Made by a program: the position numbers and the translations under genes
Source: Paenibacillus silviterrae
GTDB lineage: Bacteria; Bacillota; Bacilli; Paenibacillales; NBRC-103111
Length of the DNA stretch: 64,000 bases
Direction: 5' to 3'
NCBI RefSeq assembly: GCF_030167925.1
Contig: NZ_JASKUT010000001.1
Span: 930,001 to 994,000, forward strand
In this document: in pieces, positions 17,738 through 25,208 of the stretch
Layout of the letters: every line of letters starts with the position of its first letter
How positions within the stretch are numbered: position 1 is the stretch's first letter
The notes under the pieces: model-generated
What the model was told of the DNA's origin: nothing
Databases searched by the model: none
Seen by the model: only the letters and a program-made list of their open reading frames with translations

Positions 17738-18259
17738 TTACTCGCCGCTTCCCCCAAGGGGAAACTCTTGAACCGATTGCCAAATGCCGTTTTCGGTTTG
17801 CCTCAGCAGAACAACGCGGTTCACCGTGCAGCGGAAATCGACAGGTTGCTTACGGACGCTGGACAGGACATCGTGCAGTTCATCGTCTCCCAGCTCTTGG
17901 GCTATCGTCAGATGAGGAGTAAAAGCATACGGTTTGGCCTGTTCCTGAAGCACACCGCTGCACAACACCTCATACGCTTTCTGCATCGGCTCGGGGTCCG
18001 CCAGCGCCATATAAATGACATTGTTTGCCGGATAAAAGGTAGAGAACCGATTAAAATGCAATATAAAAGGCTCCAGCTTCTTGGACGCTTCCGTCAAATA
18101 GGAAATGCCTTTCTCCAGCTGCTCCTCGGAGATGAGCTCCTTTTCCCGGAGGGTCAAGTGAGGCTTTATGATGGAGTAATGGGTATCGTATCGCTTTCGG
18201 TAACGATCAGCGAATTCCTGGATTTCGGAAGATGGAAATACGGCAAGTCCGTACAACAT
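17738..18259 (-). CDS. 2'-5' RNA ligase-like 2H phosphoesterase (YjcG type)
   Basis: 173 aa from the ATG at 18259, which follows AAGGAGGGA on the minus strand; the longer in-frame start upstream lacks such a site. Two HxT motifs, PHLTL (His34) and PHLTI (His116), about 80 residues apart, mark the 2H phosphoesterase fold. Members act on 2'-5' or cyclic phosphodiester bonds in RNA or nucleotides; YjcG of B. subtilis has this length but no settled role. It is divergent from the PgpA gene, with about 165 bp between the starts, and appears to stand alone. Confidence 0.85.
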   Translation of the reverse strand: MLYGLAVFPSSEIQEFADRYRKRYDTHYSIIKPHLTLREKELISEEQLEKGISYLTEASKKLEPFILHFNRFSTFYPANNVIYMALADPEPMQKAYEVLCSGVLQEQAKPYAFTPHLTIAQELGDDELHDVLSSVRKQPVDFRCTVNRVVLLRQTENGIWQSVQEFPLGGSGE

Positions 18260-18426
18260 ACAATCCCTCCTTATCGACCTCATCAGGGCAATATTCGCCC
18301 ATACTTCATTATAGCGTGTCGGGGCGATTGTTGCTATGCTTCTAGAAAATATACACATGGCAAGTACTGACTCCATACAATAAAATAAAGGGTATTTCTT
18401 TTACCTTCTGTTAAGGGGCGGTGCTG

Positions 18427-18936
18427 ATGAGAAGACAAGTGCACAGCGATGAGGTAAAGGACGCTGCTCTTCGGAAGCTCCAGGAACGCGGAGTGGCTCT
18501 GGAAGAAGTAGCTTGGATCGTTCGCGAAATGCAGCTACCTTATCATCCCACATTAACCATGGATGTATGTATCGATGCGGTTCATGCCGTATTGCAAAAG
18601 AGAGAATTGCAGCATGCCATCTTGGTAGGCATCGAACTGGATGTTTTGGCGGAAAGGGGCTTACTGTCAGAGCCGATCCAATCGATCATCGAATCGGATG
18701 AAGGCTTGTTTGGCTGTGATGAAACTTTAGCGCTTGGCTCTGTGTTCAGCTATGGAAGCATTGGCGTAACCACCTTCGGACATTTGGATAAACAGAAGAT
18801 CGGAATGATAAAGAAGCTGGACACGAAGGCAGGCAGTAGGGTAAACACCTTTCTGGACGACCTGGTAGCCAGCATTGCAGCATCTGCTGCAAGCCGAATC
18901 GCACATCATCAGAGGGATGAGTCGGAGCGCAGTTAA
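18427..18936 (+). CDS. Phosphatidylglycerophosphatase A family protein (YutG-like)
   Basis: About 169 aa. It carries PgpA-family hallmarks: the EDxAWIVREMQLPYHP-like region near residue 30-45, the DEGLFGCDETLALGSVFSYGSIGVTTFGHLDK block and a conserved DTK. PgpA proteins remove phosphate from phosphatidylglycerol phosphate; the Firmicutes YutG branch lacks the membrane segments of E. coli PgpA and its exact role is less certain. The GTG at 18421 lies too close to the AAGGGGCGG site, so the ATG at 18427 is preferred. A terminator follows. Confidence 0.8.
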   Translation: MRRQVHSDEVKDAALRKLQERGVALEEVAWIVREMQLPYHPTLTMDVCIDAVHAVLQKRELQHAILVGIELDVLAERGLLSEPIQSIIESDEGLFGCDETLALGSVFSYGSIGVTTFGHLDKQKIGMIKKLDTKAGSRVNTFLDDLVASIAASAASRIAHHQRDESERS

Positions 18937-18945
18937 ATACTGGAG

Positions 18946-18976
18946 AGAGCCTCTTAAAAATAAGGAGGCTCTTTTT
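18946..18976 (+). terminator. Terminator after the PgpA-like gene
   Basis: AGAGCCTC / GAGGCTCT stem with an A/T-rich loop and a trailing run of five T. Confidence 0.85.
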
Positions 18977-19029
18977 GGGTTATGCTAAGTAACGACCTTA
19001 ATCCCATTTCTGATACGGAGTGAAGAACA

Positions 19030-19194
19030 ATGAGCTGGGTTTATTGGAGTAAGCTATATGAAAGCAAATTTCAAGCCGGGTGTCTCGCGAAGCGCATGGA
19101 GGAAGACTGGTGGATATACGGCTATGAGTGTCCGGCGGAGGTTCAGGTTTACAAATCCAAAAAAGGCCGATTCGGTGTAAGATATTTATTGTAA
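19030..19194 (+). CDS. Small hypothetical protein (54 aa)
   Basis: An ATG at 19030 after ACGGAGTGAA opens a 54-codon frame ending at TAA 19194. The product is rich in Trp and Tyr (MSWVYWSKLYESKF, EEDWWIYGYECP) with Cys18 and Cys34, and has a basic C-terminal half. It lies between a terminator and the tRNA cluster. No family was recognised. The ribosome site and unusual composition argue for a real gene, but codon evidence is limited by length. Confidence 0.5.
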   Translation: MSWVYWSKLYESKFQAGCLAKRMEEDWWIYGYECPAEVQVYKSKKGRFGVRYLL

Positions 19195-19267
19195 AAAAAT
19201 CTTGACTATCGACTCCACAATCGTGTATATTTAGTTTTGTCGCCATTTGCGAACGAAAGCTAACCAA

Positions 19268-19344
<77 letters not shown>

Positions 19345-19352
19345 AAGCATTA

Positions 19353-19429
19353 GGGCCCTTAGCTCAGTTGGTTAGAGCGGTCGGCTCATAACCGATTGGT
19401 CGGGGGTTCGAGTCCCTCAGGGCCCACCA
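19353..19429 (+). tRNA. tRNA with CAT anticodon, probably tRNA-Ile2 (lysidine type)
   Basis: 77 nt with an encoded CCA and a perfect 7-bp acceptor stem (GGGCCCT / AGGGCCC). The anticodon loop CTCATAA and the GGGCCCTTAGCTCAG start resemble the tRNA-Ile that reads AUA after TilS converts C34 to lysidine, rather than elongator tRNA-Met (which usually has TTCATAC). Elongator Met remains possible. Confidence 0.85.
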
Positions 19430-19438
19430 CATGAAAAT

Positions 19439-19524
19439 GCCGGAGTGGCGGAATAGGCAGACGCACAGGACTTAAAATCCTGCGGTAGGTGACTACCGTA
19501 CCGGTTCGACCCCGGTCTTCGGCA
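19439..19524 (+). tRNA. tRNA-Leu (TAA)
   Basis: 86 nt with a long variable arm (class II), acceptor stem GCCGGAG / CTTCGGC and anticodon TAA at 19473-19475. The 3' CCA is not encoded (TCA follows the discriminator A), unlike the two tRNAs upstream. Confidence 0.93.
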
Positions 19525-19535
19525 TCAACACAGAG

Positions 19536-19580
19536 AATCCTGTGAAGCGCTCGCTTGAGCAGCGCTGAGCAGGATTTTTT
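19536..19580 (+). terminator. Terminator of the tRNA cluster
   Basis: AATCCTG / CAGGATT outer stem, inner GAAGCGCT / AGCGCTG pairing and a run of T close the three-tRNA unit. Confidence 0.8.
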
Positions 19581-19675
19581 ACTTTCTCGGGATTTTACTT
19601 TCTATAGAAGTGATCAATTGGGCCGGTGCCTGCATATATATAATTCATTAGTGCAAGAGCAGGGAGGAGACGCCT

Positions 19676-19894
19676 ATGCCGTCTATCATTTTGGCTCCGA
19701 TCAAGTTTGTGGATGCTTCCGGTGAAGTGACGTTTGGGGATGTGCTGCAAATAACGCCCAAAAGCACAGATAAGGGTTACTCAGGTGCCGGCGGGGGAAA
19801 TACAGGTGACTTCATGACCATTCTATCGGTATTCAGTATGACCAATACCATTGATCCGGATGCCTTTGACTCGAACAATGCAGGCAATAATTAA
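19676..19894 (+). CDS. gerPF: Spore germination protein GerPF
   Basis: A 72-aa protein of the GerPA/PF family (MPSIILAPIKFVDASGEVTFGD, LQITPKSTDKGYSGAGGGNTGDF), with the typical 'GSGxxNTGD' turn and an Asn-rich end. GerP proteins lie in the spore coat and help germinants pass to the inner receptors. The ATG follows GGGAGGAGA. In Bacillus, gerPF is last in gerPA-PF; here it stands alone, about 670 bp upstream of gerPA, facing a minus-strand gene across a terminator. The similarity of PA and PF means the letter is judged from context and the missing sixth member of the main cluster. Confidence 0.8.
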   Translation: MPSIILAPIKFVDASGEVTFGDVLQITPKSTDKGYSGAGGGNTGDFMTILSVFSMTNTIDPDAFDSNNAGNN

Positions 19895-19927
19895 CGCACG
19901 TCTCCCGTAAGGGAGCGTGCGTTTTTT
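19893..19927. terminator. Terminator between gerPF and the convergent Hsp20-like gene
   Basis: AACGCACG / CGTGCGTT outer stem with an inner CTCCC / GGGAG pairing and a run of six T on the plus strand. Confidence 0.88.
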
Positions 19928-19931
19928 CTTC

Positions 19932-20411
19932 TCAATAAAACCTTACATCAATGTCACGAAAAGTATGATCCCCCAGATGCTTGCGCATATGCAATTGAAT
20001 GATTCCGTCCCGATACACGGCTTTGCAGCTATCGGGATAAATCAACCGGTTCAACCGGATCGTTTGCTCCTTTCTATCCGGTAAACCGGTCAGACGAACG
20101 GCATTCACGCTTAAGCCTACACGAATTTTACGGGCTTGATCCCGGTCGGGAACGTGTATCTTAACAATCACGTTGTTGTGCGTCTCGAAGGTTTCCGTGT
20201 GCAGATGGTTCTTGACACGCTCGGTAGCATTGTTTACACTCGGCAAAGCCTGCTTCATAACATCTTGAACATATTCCTGTATCCAGGCAAGCCCCTCTCC
20301 CTTGCCGGATCCGCCGGGCGCGAAGGGGAGCTTTCCTCCGAAAAATTGCTCGAATTGCTTCCAATCAAAGGTTCCGTAAGGATTCCCGTTACTCTTGTTT
20401 CCGTCCGCCAT
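19932..20411 (-). CDS. Hsp20/alpha-crystallin-like protein, probable spore coat protein
   Basis: 159 aa from the ATG at 20411, chosen because GAGGAG lies about 8 nt upstream; two earlier in-frame starts sit too close to it. The N-terminal half is helical with a WKQFEQFFGGKLPF segment. The second half (TETFETHNNVIVKIHVPDR, KIRVGLSVNAVRLTG, then a final IDVRFY) has the beta-sandwich pattern of small heat-shock proteins, without a clear IxI tail. It lies between gerPF and gerPA, convergent with the former and divergent from the latter. Related proteins are known in Bacillus spore coats; a spore role is inferred from this setting. Confidence 0.65.
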   Translation of the reverse strand: MADGNKSNGNPYGTFDWKQFEQFFGGKLPFAPGGSGKGEGLAWIQEYVQDVMKQALPSVNNATERVKNHLHTETFETHNNVIVKIHVPDRDQARKIRVGLSVNAVRLTGLPDRKEQTIRLNRLIYPDSCKAVYRDGIIQLHMRKHLGDHTFRDIDVRFY

Positions 20412-20563
20412 ATGCATCACTCCTCGGCATAAATATATGTACTCTAAGAGAAAAGCATGAATGTCTCAGGCACAGTTTCAGTAAGGAGCACATACTCCTA
20501 CCTCAACAAACATATACATAAAACAACATACACACGATGTCATAGAATGTAAGGGTGTTTGCT

Positions 20564-20800
20564 ATGCCGGCTATCGTAGGAAGTATTAAGATTGTAAGTG
20601 TTGGTCCCAGTTCGATTGTTCAAATCGGCGATTCTCTTCAGCTTGCCCCGCAAAGCTCTGCCAAGACGTTCGCAGGAGCGGGTTCGTTCAATACGGGGGA
20701 TTACTTGCGCGTCATGAACTGGTACAGCAATACTAATACGAATGACCGTGATATTTTTGATTCCAATCCCGTTTCTGTGAACAAGGTAGGTGGGATCTAG
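20564..20800 (+). CDS. gerPA: Spore germination protein GerPA
   Basis: 78 aa from ATG 20564 (after AAGGGTG); an in-frame start at 20555 is less likely. It begins MPAIVGSIKIVSVGPSSIVQ and has the GAGSFNTGD turn of the GerPA/PF family. It is the first gene of a five-gene run (PA, PB, PC, PD, PE) with overlaps or gaps under 15 bp. GerP proteins are made in the mother cell and ease access of germinants through the coat. Confidence 0.85.
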   Translation: MPAIVGSIKIVSVGPSSIVQIGDSLQLAPQSSAKTFAGAGSFNTGDYLRVMNWYSNTNTNDRDIFDSNPVSVNKVGGI

Positions 20801-20803
20801 AAC

Positions 20804-21013
20804 ATGTCGATTGTGGTCCATCAGAGCATCTGTATTCATCAGCTAAAGGTAGACGCACTTAACAATTCGTCCGTACTGCAAATCGGTACGACAGGGGCGA
20901 TTCGAGCGCTATCCAATCTATATAATACAGGCGGTTTTACCGGCCCGGCTCCTGAAGCGGGGGTGCAGGAGTTTCCTTCACCGCTCGTTCCCCTGCCGTC
21001 GGTAACACCGTAA
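20804..21013 (+). CDS. gerPB: Spore germination protein GerPB
   Basis: 69 aa starting MSIVVHQSICIHQLKVDALNNSS and containing the SSVLQIGTTGAI motif typical of GerPB, followed by a Pro-rich tail. It starts 3 bp after the gerPA stop with AGGTGGGAT as ribosome site. It is the second gene of the gerP run. Confidence 0.85.
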   Translation: MSIVVHQSICIHQLKVDALNNSSVLQIGTTGAIRALSNLYNTGGFTGPAPEAGVQEFPSPLVPLPSVTP

Positions 21014-21027
21014 GACGGAGGAAAAGC

Positions 21028-21654
21028 ATGCAACCAGCCGATATCCACGCATATTTTCAACAGCTGCAGGCGTACTTGCAATGGCAAACCGAGCGGATTC
21101 GGGAACTGGAGCAAAAAGTGACCATGCTAGACAAGGAAGTGGAGGCTCTTCGAAAGCAGCGCGGTATTACAATTGAGAAAATCGAATACACCTTCGATCA
21201 ACTGAAGGTAGATAAGCTGGAGGGCACTTTAAACGTAGGAATATCGCCTTCAGGGTTATCCGATAAGTCGCTTGACGATCTGACGGTGGGCGGGAAGGAA
21301 GTCGTGAATAATACGGCCATTTCCGAAGGATTTCAGAGGATTCATGGCGCAGTCCTATCGTATTTGGAGCGGGAGGGACCAGGTGAGCTGCAGAGGAGGG
21401 CGGAGGAATACGACAGTCCTCTTGAGGAAGATATGCAGGATCAGATGCTGGCTGATTTGCGAGGTCAGATTGGGGAACGTATCGATGCTTATACCCAGCT
21501 GATGAAGGATAACAAAACGGGGATGCTTCCCCCTGACAAGGAACAGATGGTAACGGATAAGGTCGTCCATGATATTCGAATAGGAATTGAACAATATTTC
21601 CGAAACAAGGCTGGAAAGGGGAAGGACACGGATGATTCTGCAGGTAGAGAATAA
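21028..21654 (+). CDS. gerPC: Spore germination protein GerPC
   Basis: A 208-aa protein with an N-terminal coiled coil (residues 5-45, QLQAYLQWQTERIRELEQKV) followed by the GerPC region TIEKIEYTFDQLKVDKLEGT and NVGISP, then a helical C-terminal part. It is the only large GerP protein and fits GerPC in length and order. The start follows GGAGGAAAAGC; the 3' end overlaps gerPD by 23 bp. Confidence 0.9.
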   Translation: MQPADIHAYFQQLQAYLQWQTERIRELEQKVTMLDKEVEALRKQRGITIEKIEYTFDQLKVDKLEGTLNVGISPSGLSDKSLDDLTVGGKEVVNNTAISEGFQRIHGAVLSYLEREGPGELQRRAEEYDSPLEEDMQDQMLADLRGQIGERIDAYTQLMKDNKTGMLPPDKEQMVTDKVVHDIRIGIEQYFRNKAGKGKDTDDSAGRE

Positions 21655-21820
21655 GGAAATAAGTGTGGGTAATATTCAAGTTGTCGGCGTGGCCAGTTCC
21701 TCCTTATTGCTGATTGGGGATGCACAAAATATTACGCTGTCTTCCGTTTTTGATACTCCTCCGGAGTCACTAATTATCGGCCCCCTTGTTCCCCTTGCTC
21801 CCGAGACGGGGAAGCGATGA
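21632..21820 (+). CDS. gerPD: Spore germination protein GerPD
   Basis: 62 aa from ATG 21632 (site GGGGAAGGACACGG); it lies inside the end of gerPC in another frame. The sequence MILQVENKEISVGNIQVVGV and SSSLLLIGDAQ matches the GerPD pattern. It overlaps gerPE by four bases (ATGA), so translation is probably coupled. Confidence 0.85.
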   Translation: MILQVENKEISVGNIQVVGVASSSLLLIGDAQNITLSSVFDTPPESLIIGPLVPLAPETGKR

Positions 21821-22206
21821 CCTACCGTAAACCTAGGACCTCTGTAGTCAATGAAGTGAAAGTGATCGGCGTCGATTCCGCGGGAGTGCTGTTCGTCGGT
21901 GACATGAAGGCTTTCCTCCCGGTCAACAAAGCTTTAGCGGTTCAAAGGGAGCTGCCTACCTTTTTTGGAAAAGAGGGTGCGTTCAGCGATTATAGGACTT
22001 TCACTCGCCCGATTCCGCAGGTAGTGCCGGAGGATGAGGTAACGATGGAAGTACGGGATACGAACCCTTTTATCAAAGTAAATCGGGTGAGGGTGTTCTC
22101 GGTTACGAACTCCTCGTTGCTTCAGATCGGATCGTTGGATATTGTTCGAGCCGAGGCGCGAGTCTTAAATATTCGCCAGCTTCTTAAGGGCAAACGCCCT
22201 ATATAA
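21817..22206 (+). CDS. gerPE: Spore germination protein GerPE
   Basis: 129 aa with two copies of the GerP 'SSLLQIG' motif: SAGVLFVGD near residue 20 and NSSLLQIGS near residue 105, separated by a polar stretch. This matches GerPE. It is the last gene of the cluster and is followed at once by a terminator, so gerPF cannot be part of this transcript. Confidence 0.88.
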   Translation: MTYRKPRTSVVNEVKVIGVDSAGVLFVGDMKAFLPVNKALAVQRELPTFFGKEGAFSDYRTFTRPIPQVVPEDEVTMEVRDTNPFIKVNRVRVFSVTNSSLLQIGSLDIVRAEARVLNIRQLLKGKRPI

Positions 22207-22238
22207 CTCCTTCCAGCTAACTGGAGGGATTTTTTTGC
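22207..22238 (+). terminator. Terminator of gerPA-PE
   Basis: TCCTTCCAG / CTGGAGGGA stem, a 4-nt loop and seven T directly after the gerPE stop. Confidence 0.88.
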
Positions 22239-22295
22239 ATGAAGAAGCCCCTAGGGCGGATAAAGGGCTTGTATCCACTCCAGGGGCAGATACCG

Positions 22296-22994
22296 TTAGG
22301 GCAGGTCAATCAGCATGAAGAAGGCGCCTTCTGCAGAATGAAGAGTCAGCTCCGGGGTTTGGGTAATCCGGGCTGCGTCTCTTGTCTTTAAGCTCGTGGA
22401 ATCGTTAAGCTGCAGATCTCCCTCCAGCACGTGAACATAAATACGTCTCCCTTCGGGCTGTGTGAAGGTCAGTGCTTTCCCCGCCTCCAGCTTGGACAAA
22501 TAAAGTGTCAAATCCTGATGGATTGACGCGATTCCGTTTCCTCCCGATTTGGCTACGATAGGAAGAAGCCGGTTCGTCAGCTGAGCAGGTTCATATTGTG
22601 TGGTCTCATAAGAGGGCTCAAGTCCTCGTGTATCCGGGGTAAACCAAAGCTGAAGGAAAGCTACCTCGACGTCTCCGGGATTAACCTCCGAATGGATAAT
22701 TCCTGTACCGGCCGTCATGCGTTGTACACCACCGAAGGTAGTGACGGCGGAATGTCCTGTGCTGTCCTCATGCTTCAGTTCTCCTCGAAGCACGATGGAA
22801 ACGATCTCCATCTCGCGGTGAGGATGAGCACCAAAGCCTCGTTGGGGTGCGACGATATCGTCGTTCAGTACGCGAAGCGGGCCAAATTCCGTATTATTCG
22901 GATCGTAGTAATCGGCGAAGGAGAAGCTGAAGTTACTTTTGAGCCAGCCGTGGTCGGCGCTGTAGCGTTGGTCTGCAGGGTGTACTTGAATCAA
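22296..22994 (-). CDS. Pirin family protein (bicupin)
   Basis: A 232-aa two-cupin protein. The N-terminal cupin keeps the metal ligands GFGAHPHREMEIVS and GTGIIHSE; the second cupin (about 150-232) is degenerate. This is the YhhW/YhaK pirin group, some of which open quercetin-type rings; the physiological role is mostly unknown. It starts with TTG at 22994, backed by a strong TAGGAGG 9 nt upstream. It stands alone, divergent from the VOC gene. Confidence 0.88.
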   Translation of the reverse strand: MIQVHPADQRYSADHGWLKSNFSFSFADYYDPNNTEFGPLRVLNDDIVAPQRGFGAHPHREMEIVSIVLRGELKHEDSTGHSAVTTFGGVQRMTAGTGIIHSEVNPGDVEVAFLQLWFTPDTRGLEPSYETTQYEPAQLTNRLLPIVAKSGGNGIASIHQDLTLYLSKLEAGKALTFTQPEGRRIYVHVLEGDLQLNDSTSLKTRDAARITQTPELTLHSAEGAFFMLIDLP

Positions 22995-23128
22995 GATGGT
23001 TTCCTCCTAACGGGATCGAATTATGGTAAGTCTGTTGCTGCTGAACAGCGTTGTCACCAGCCTCAAGAACTGATAAACTGATCTAGATTATTATACCAAA
23101 TGTGAATGGATATAAGGAGGTTTCCCCA

Positions 23129-23524
23129 TTGGCTCGCAAAAAAATCGAACACGTCGGTATTATGGTTAGCGATATGGACAAGTCGGTTGCATTTTACCGG
23201 GAGGTCGTGGGACTTGAGCTGAGAGGCATGCTGGACCATACGAACGGCGTCATTAAGCTTGCTTTTATGGGCTTTAACGAGACGAACGAGACGGAGCTGG
23301 AGTTAATATACGGCTACAACGAAGGGCTTCCGCAGGAGGGGAAGGTGCATCACATTGCCTTTACGGTGGACGATATCGAAGAGGAATGGACACGAATTCA
23401 GTCGCTTGCCGATATGAAGCTGATCGATTCGGAAATTACGACCCTTCCGAATGGCAGTCGATACTTTTTCTTTCATGGACCGGATGGCGAGTGGATCGAA
23501 TTTTTCCAATCAACTCGGGCATGA
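23129..23524 (+). CDS. VOC-family (glyoxalase/dioxygenase-like) protein
   Basis: 131 aa from TTG 23129, which lies 8 nt after a perfect AAGGAGG; the longer frame upstream has no site. The paired beta-alpha-beta-beta-beta modules (KKIEHVGIMVSDMDKSVAFY and KVHHIAFTVDDIEEEWTRI) and the metal-ligand His in EHVGI and VHHIAF plus Glu in GEWIEF define the vicinal oxygen chelate fold. Lactoylglutathione lyase or bacillithiol-linked detoxification is possible; the substrate cannot be told. Its stop overlaps the next small gene as ATGA. Confidence 0.85.
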   Translation: MARKKIEHVGIMVSDMDKSVAFYREVVGLELRGMLDHTNGVIKLAFMGFNETNETELELIYGYNEGLPQEGKVHHIAFTVDDIEEEWTRIQSLADMKLIDSEITTLPNGSRYFFFHGPDGEWIEFFQSTRA

Positions 23525-23718
23525 ACGTAAAGCCAAACGCCGCTAACGACAAGAATGTAAGGATCAATTGTTTTCAATGCAAGTACTTCTATGTAACCTG
23601 GGACCCAAGCTTCCCAAGGGGATGCCGAAGCTACGGAATTAAAACTAGAGAGCTTCCCTCTGCGGTCGTTCTGCGAACAACGGGTCAGCCCTGCATAGGA
23701 TTCGCCGACAAACAATAG
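23521..23718 (+). CDS. Small four-cysteine protein (65 aa)
   Basis: The ATG overlaps the VOC stop by four bases, so the two are co-translated. The 65-aa product has INCFQCKYFYVTWDPSFPRG, then CRSYGIKT and GQPCIGF, with four Cys (18, 20/CxxC at 17-20, 35 and 58) placed as in a small metal-binding or zinc-ribbon-like fold. Similar short Firmicutes proteins are often labelled uracil-DNA glycosylase in databases, but no glycosylase motif is present here. Confidence 0.7.
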   Translation: MNVKPNAANDKNVRINCFQCKYFYVTWDPSFPRGCRSYGIKTRELPSAVVLRTTGQPCIGFADKQ

Positions 23719-23831
23719 ACTGCTGCGTGTACATAGTGCACTTCGGTGGTCTTCTTTTTTTGGGGGGAAATGGGCATAGAGCCGTGATATAATCAGAAGT
23801 ATAGCAAGAATAGAAAGCAGGTGTACTTACC

Positions 23832-23999
23832 ATGGAGGAGCAGATTCGAGAACCGCTGCAACAAGCGCTCGATCGTGTTGCTAAGCTTGAAGCGGAGGTG
23901 GAACGATTGAAGGAAGAGAATGCAAGGCTGCGAGCCGCCTCTCTTCAACGTTCGAATCCGGTGATGTCAAGCAAGTTGAGAGAGGCGCTGCGAGAGTGA
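23832..23999 (+). CDS. Small coiled-coil protein (55 aa)
   Basis: ATG 23832 after GCAGGTG opens a 55-codon frame. The product is almost all heptad helix (LQQALDRVAKLEAEVERLKE and on) with a short basic tail (SSKLREALRE). This would form a parallel coiled-coil dimer. It lies apart from its neighbours. No family recognised. Confidence 0.55.
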   Translation: MEEQIREPLQQALDRVAKLEAEVERLKEENARLRAASLQRSNPVMSSKLREALRE

Positions 24000-24444
24000 G
24001 ACTCAATAAGAATTATTATCTTCCGGGGGAAGAATCAAATCGGTTAGCTGATGCTTGAGGGAATGGAAAACCGCCTTGTTTCTTTTTATCTGGTGCTGAG
24101 CGATTCTAAACGTCTGCGGTTGCTGCTAACATAGTTTAGCAGCTTTCTCATGCTGCTTTTTTAGCTGGTTGGTACGCGCCCGCAGTTCCTCAGAATCCGA
24201 TAGCAAACGATTGTGGTTCAATTCGACCTCTCCCGTGTTGAGATGATAATAAGAATCTAGCAAAGAATGATCTAAGACTTGGGAGGACAACCCTGCCACT
24301 TACTCTTTACCCACAACAAGTATTGAAAAAGAAGCATGGATATGTTGAGTGATACTTACTACAACAAGTATCCTTAAATCAGTTGTGATTTTCAAGTAGA
24401 AAGTGATACATAGTGTGAATTCGCTTTTGAAGGGAGATGACCGT
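24000..24444. other. Intergenic stretch of about 445 bp
   Basis: No convincing gene is seen on either strand; the longest minus-strand frames are under 45 codons and lack ribosome sites. It holds two copies of ACAACAAGTAT (24312 and 24361 regions) and, at 24351-24372, a perfect inverted repeat upstream of the esterase pair. The rest is AT-rich and unremarkable. Confidence 0.6.
24351..24372. promoter_or_regulatory. Inverted-repeat operator candidate upstream of the esterase pair
   Basis: GATACTT (24351-24357) and AAGTATC (24366-24372) are perfect 7-bp arms with an 8-bp spacer, about 73 bp before the first esterase gene. The arm and spacer sizes are the same as in the 10707 repeat, but the sequence differs. 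A further half-like AACAAGTATTG lies at about 24314. Confidence 0.45.
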
Positions 24445-25197
24445 ATGGCTTGGCTAAAAATAAATTACTACTCGGAAGCACTGCGGTTGCCCGTAGCCAT
24501 GGATGTGTTGCTTCCCGAGCAGGGAAGCGGTGCCTATGAGACATTGTATCTGCTGCATGATATGGGAGACGGACATAGCGCTTGGCTGAGACGTTCCGGG
24601 GTGGAAAGATATGCAGAGAGGCTTCCGCTTGCCGTAATAATGCCGGCCGGACATCTGGGCTGGTATACGAATATGGCTTTCGGGCGCGATTACTTCCGCT
24701 TTATTACAGAGGAGCTGCCGGCGCTTTGTGAAAGGACCTTCCCGCTTGCGGCCCATCGAGATGGACGCTATATCGCCGGAGCCGGTGCAGGTGGCTATGG
24801 CGCGGTCAAGGCAGGCTTGCTTGCTTCAAGCACATTCGCAGCAGCGGGATCCTTCAGTGGTACACTGGATGTACTTGCAGCATACGATTCCATGGACCCA
24901 AGACATGCGATGGATGTTTTCGGTGAAAGGGAGCTCGCAGCGGGCAGTACAAATGACCTGAACGCCGCCGTGAAACGGATTGCTGAGTCGGACAAGCCAA
25001 AAACCGAAATGTATGTAAGCTGCAGTATCGAAAGTCCGAATTACAATAACAATGAGAAATTCTGTAAGCTAATGAAGGAGCTTGAACAACCGTTCATTTT
25101 CCGGACGGATCACGGTAAAGGGAACTGGGCGGATTGGGACAAGGAGCTGGAGCAGTTTGTAACATGGCTATCCGAGCGGAAGCAGCGCAGTGAATAG
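24445..25197 (+). CDS. Esterase-fold protein lacking the catalytic triad (pseudo-esterase)
   Basis: 250 aa from ATG 24445 (site AGGGAGATGA). It follows the EstA/esterase D alpha/beta-hydrolase layout along its full length: YETLYLLHDMGDGHSAW, AVIMPAGHLGWYTNM and a nucleophile-elbow region. The elbow, GxSxG in the family, reads AGAGAGG, so the Ser position is Gly114. The Asp position (CGTED-like in relatives) is Ser197 in CSIESP, and the His position before W is Gly226 in GKGNW. The next gene keeps all three. The frame is intact and the ribosome site good, so it looks like a kept non-enzymatic paralogue, perhaps a partner or binding protein of the active one. Confidence 0.85.
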   Translation: MAWLKINYYSEALRLPVAMDVLLPEQGSGAYETLYLLHDMGDGHSAWLRRSGVERYAERLPLAVIMPAGHLGWYTNMAFGRDYFRFITEELPALCERTFPLAAHRDGRYIAGAGAGGYGAVKAGLLASSTFAAAGSFSGTLDVLAAYDSMDPRHAMDVFGERELAAGSTNDLNAAVKRIAESDKPKTEMYVSCSIESPNYNNNEKFCKLMKELEQPFIFRTDHGKGNWADWDKELEQFVTWLSERKQRSE

Positions 25198-25208
25198 GAG
25201 GAGATGGC

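Noticed and set aside
20541..20549. CATAGAATG before gerPA, close to the sigma-K -10 consensus with an AC 16 bp upstream
   Set aside because: Transcription from it would start inside or after the ribosome site of gerPA, so it cannot be the working promoter as placed.
23714..23760. Weak hairpin after the four-cysteine gene (AGACTGCTG / CGGTGGTCT, then T run)
   Set aside because: Needs several G-T pairs; possible terminator, but too weak to list.
24162..24290. Minus-strand frame of 42 codons in the 24.0-24.4 kb gap, with a sporulation-like helix pattern
   Set aside because: TTG start with the ribosome site too close and a stop that cuts the helical part; not convincing as a gene or as a named pseudogene.
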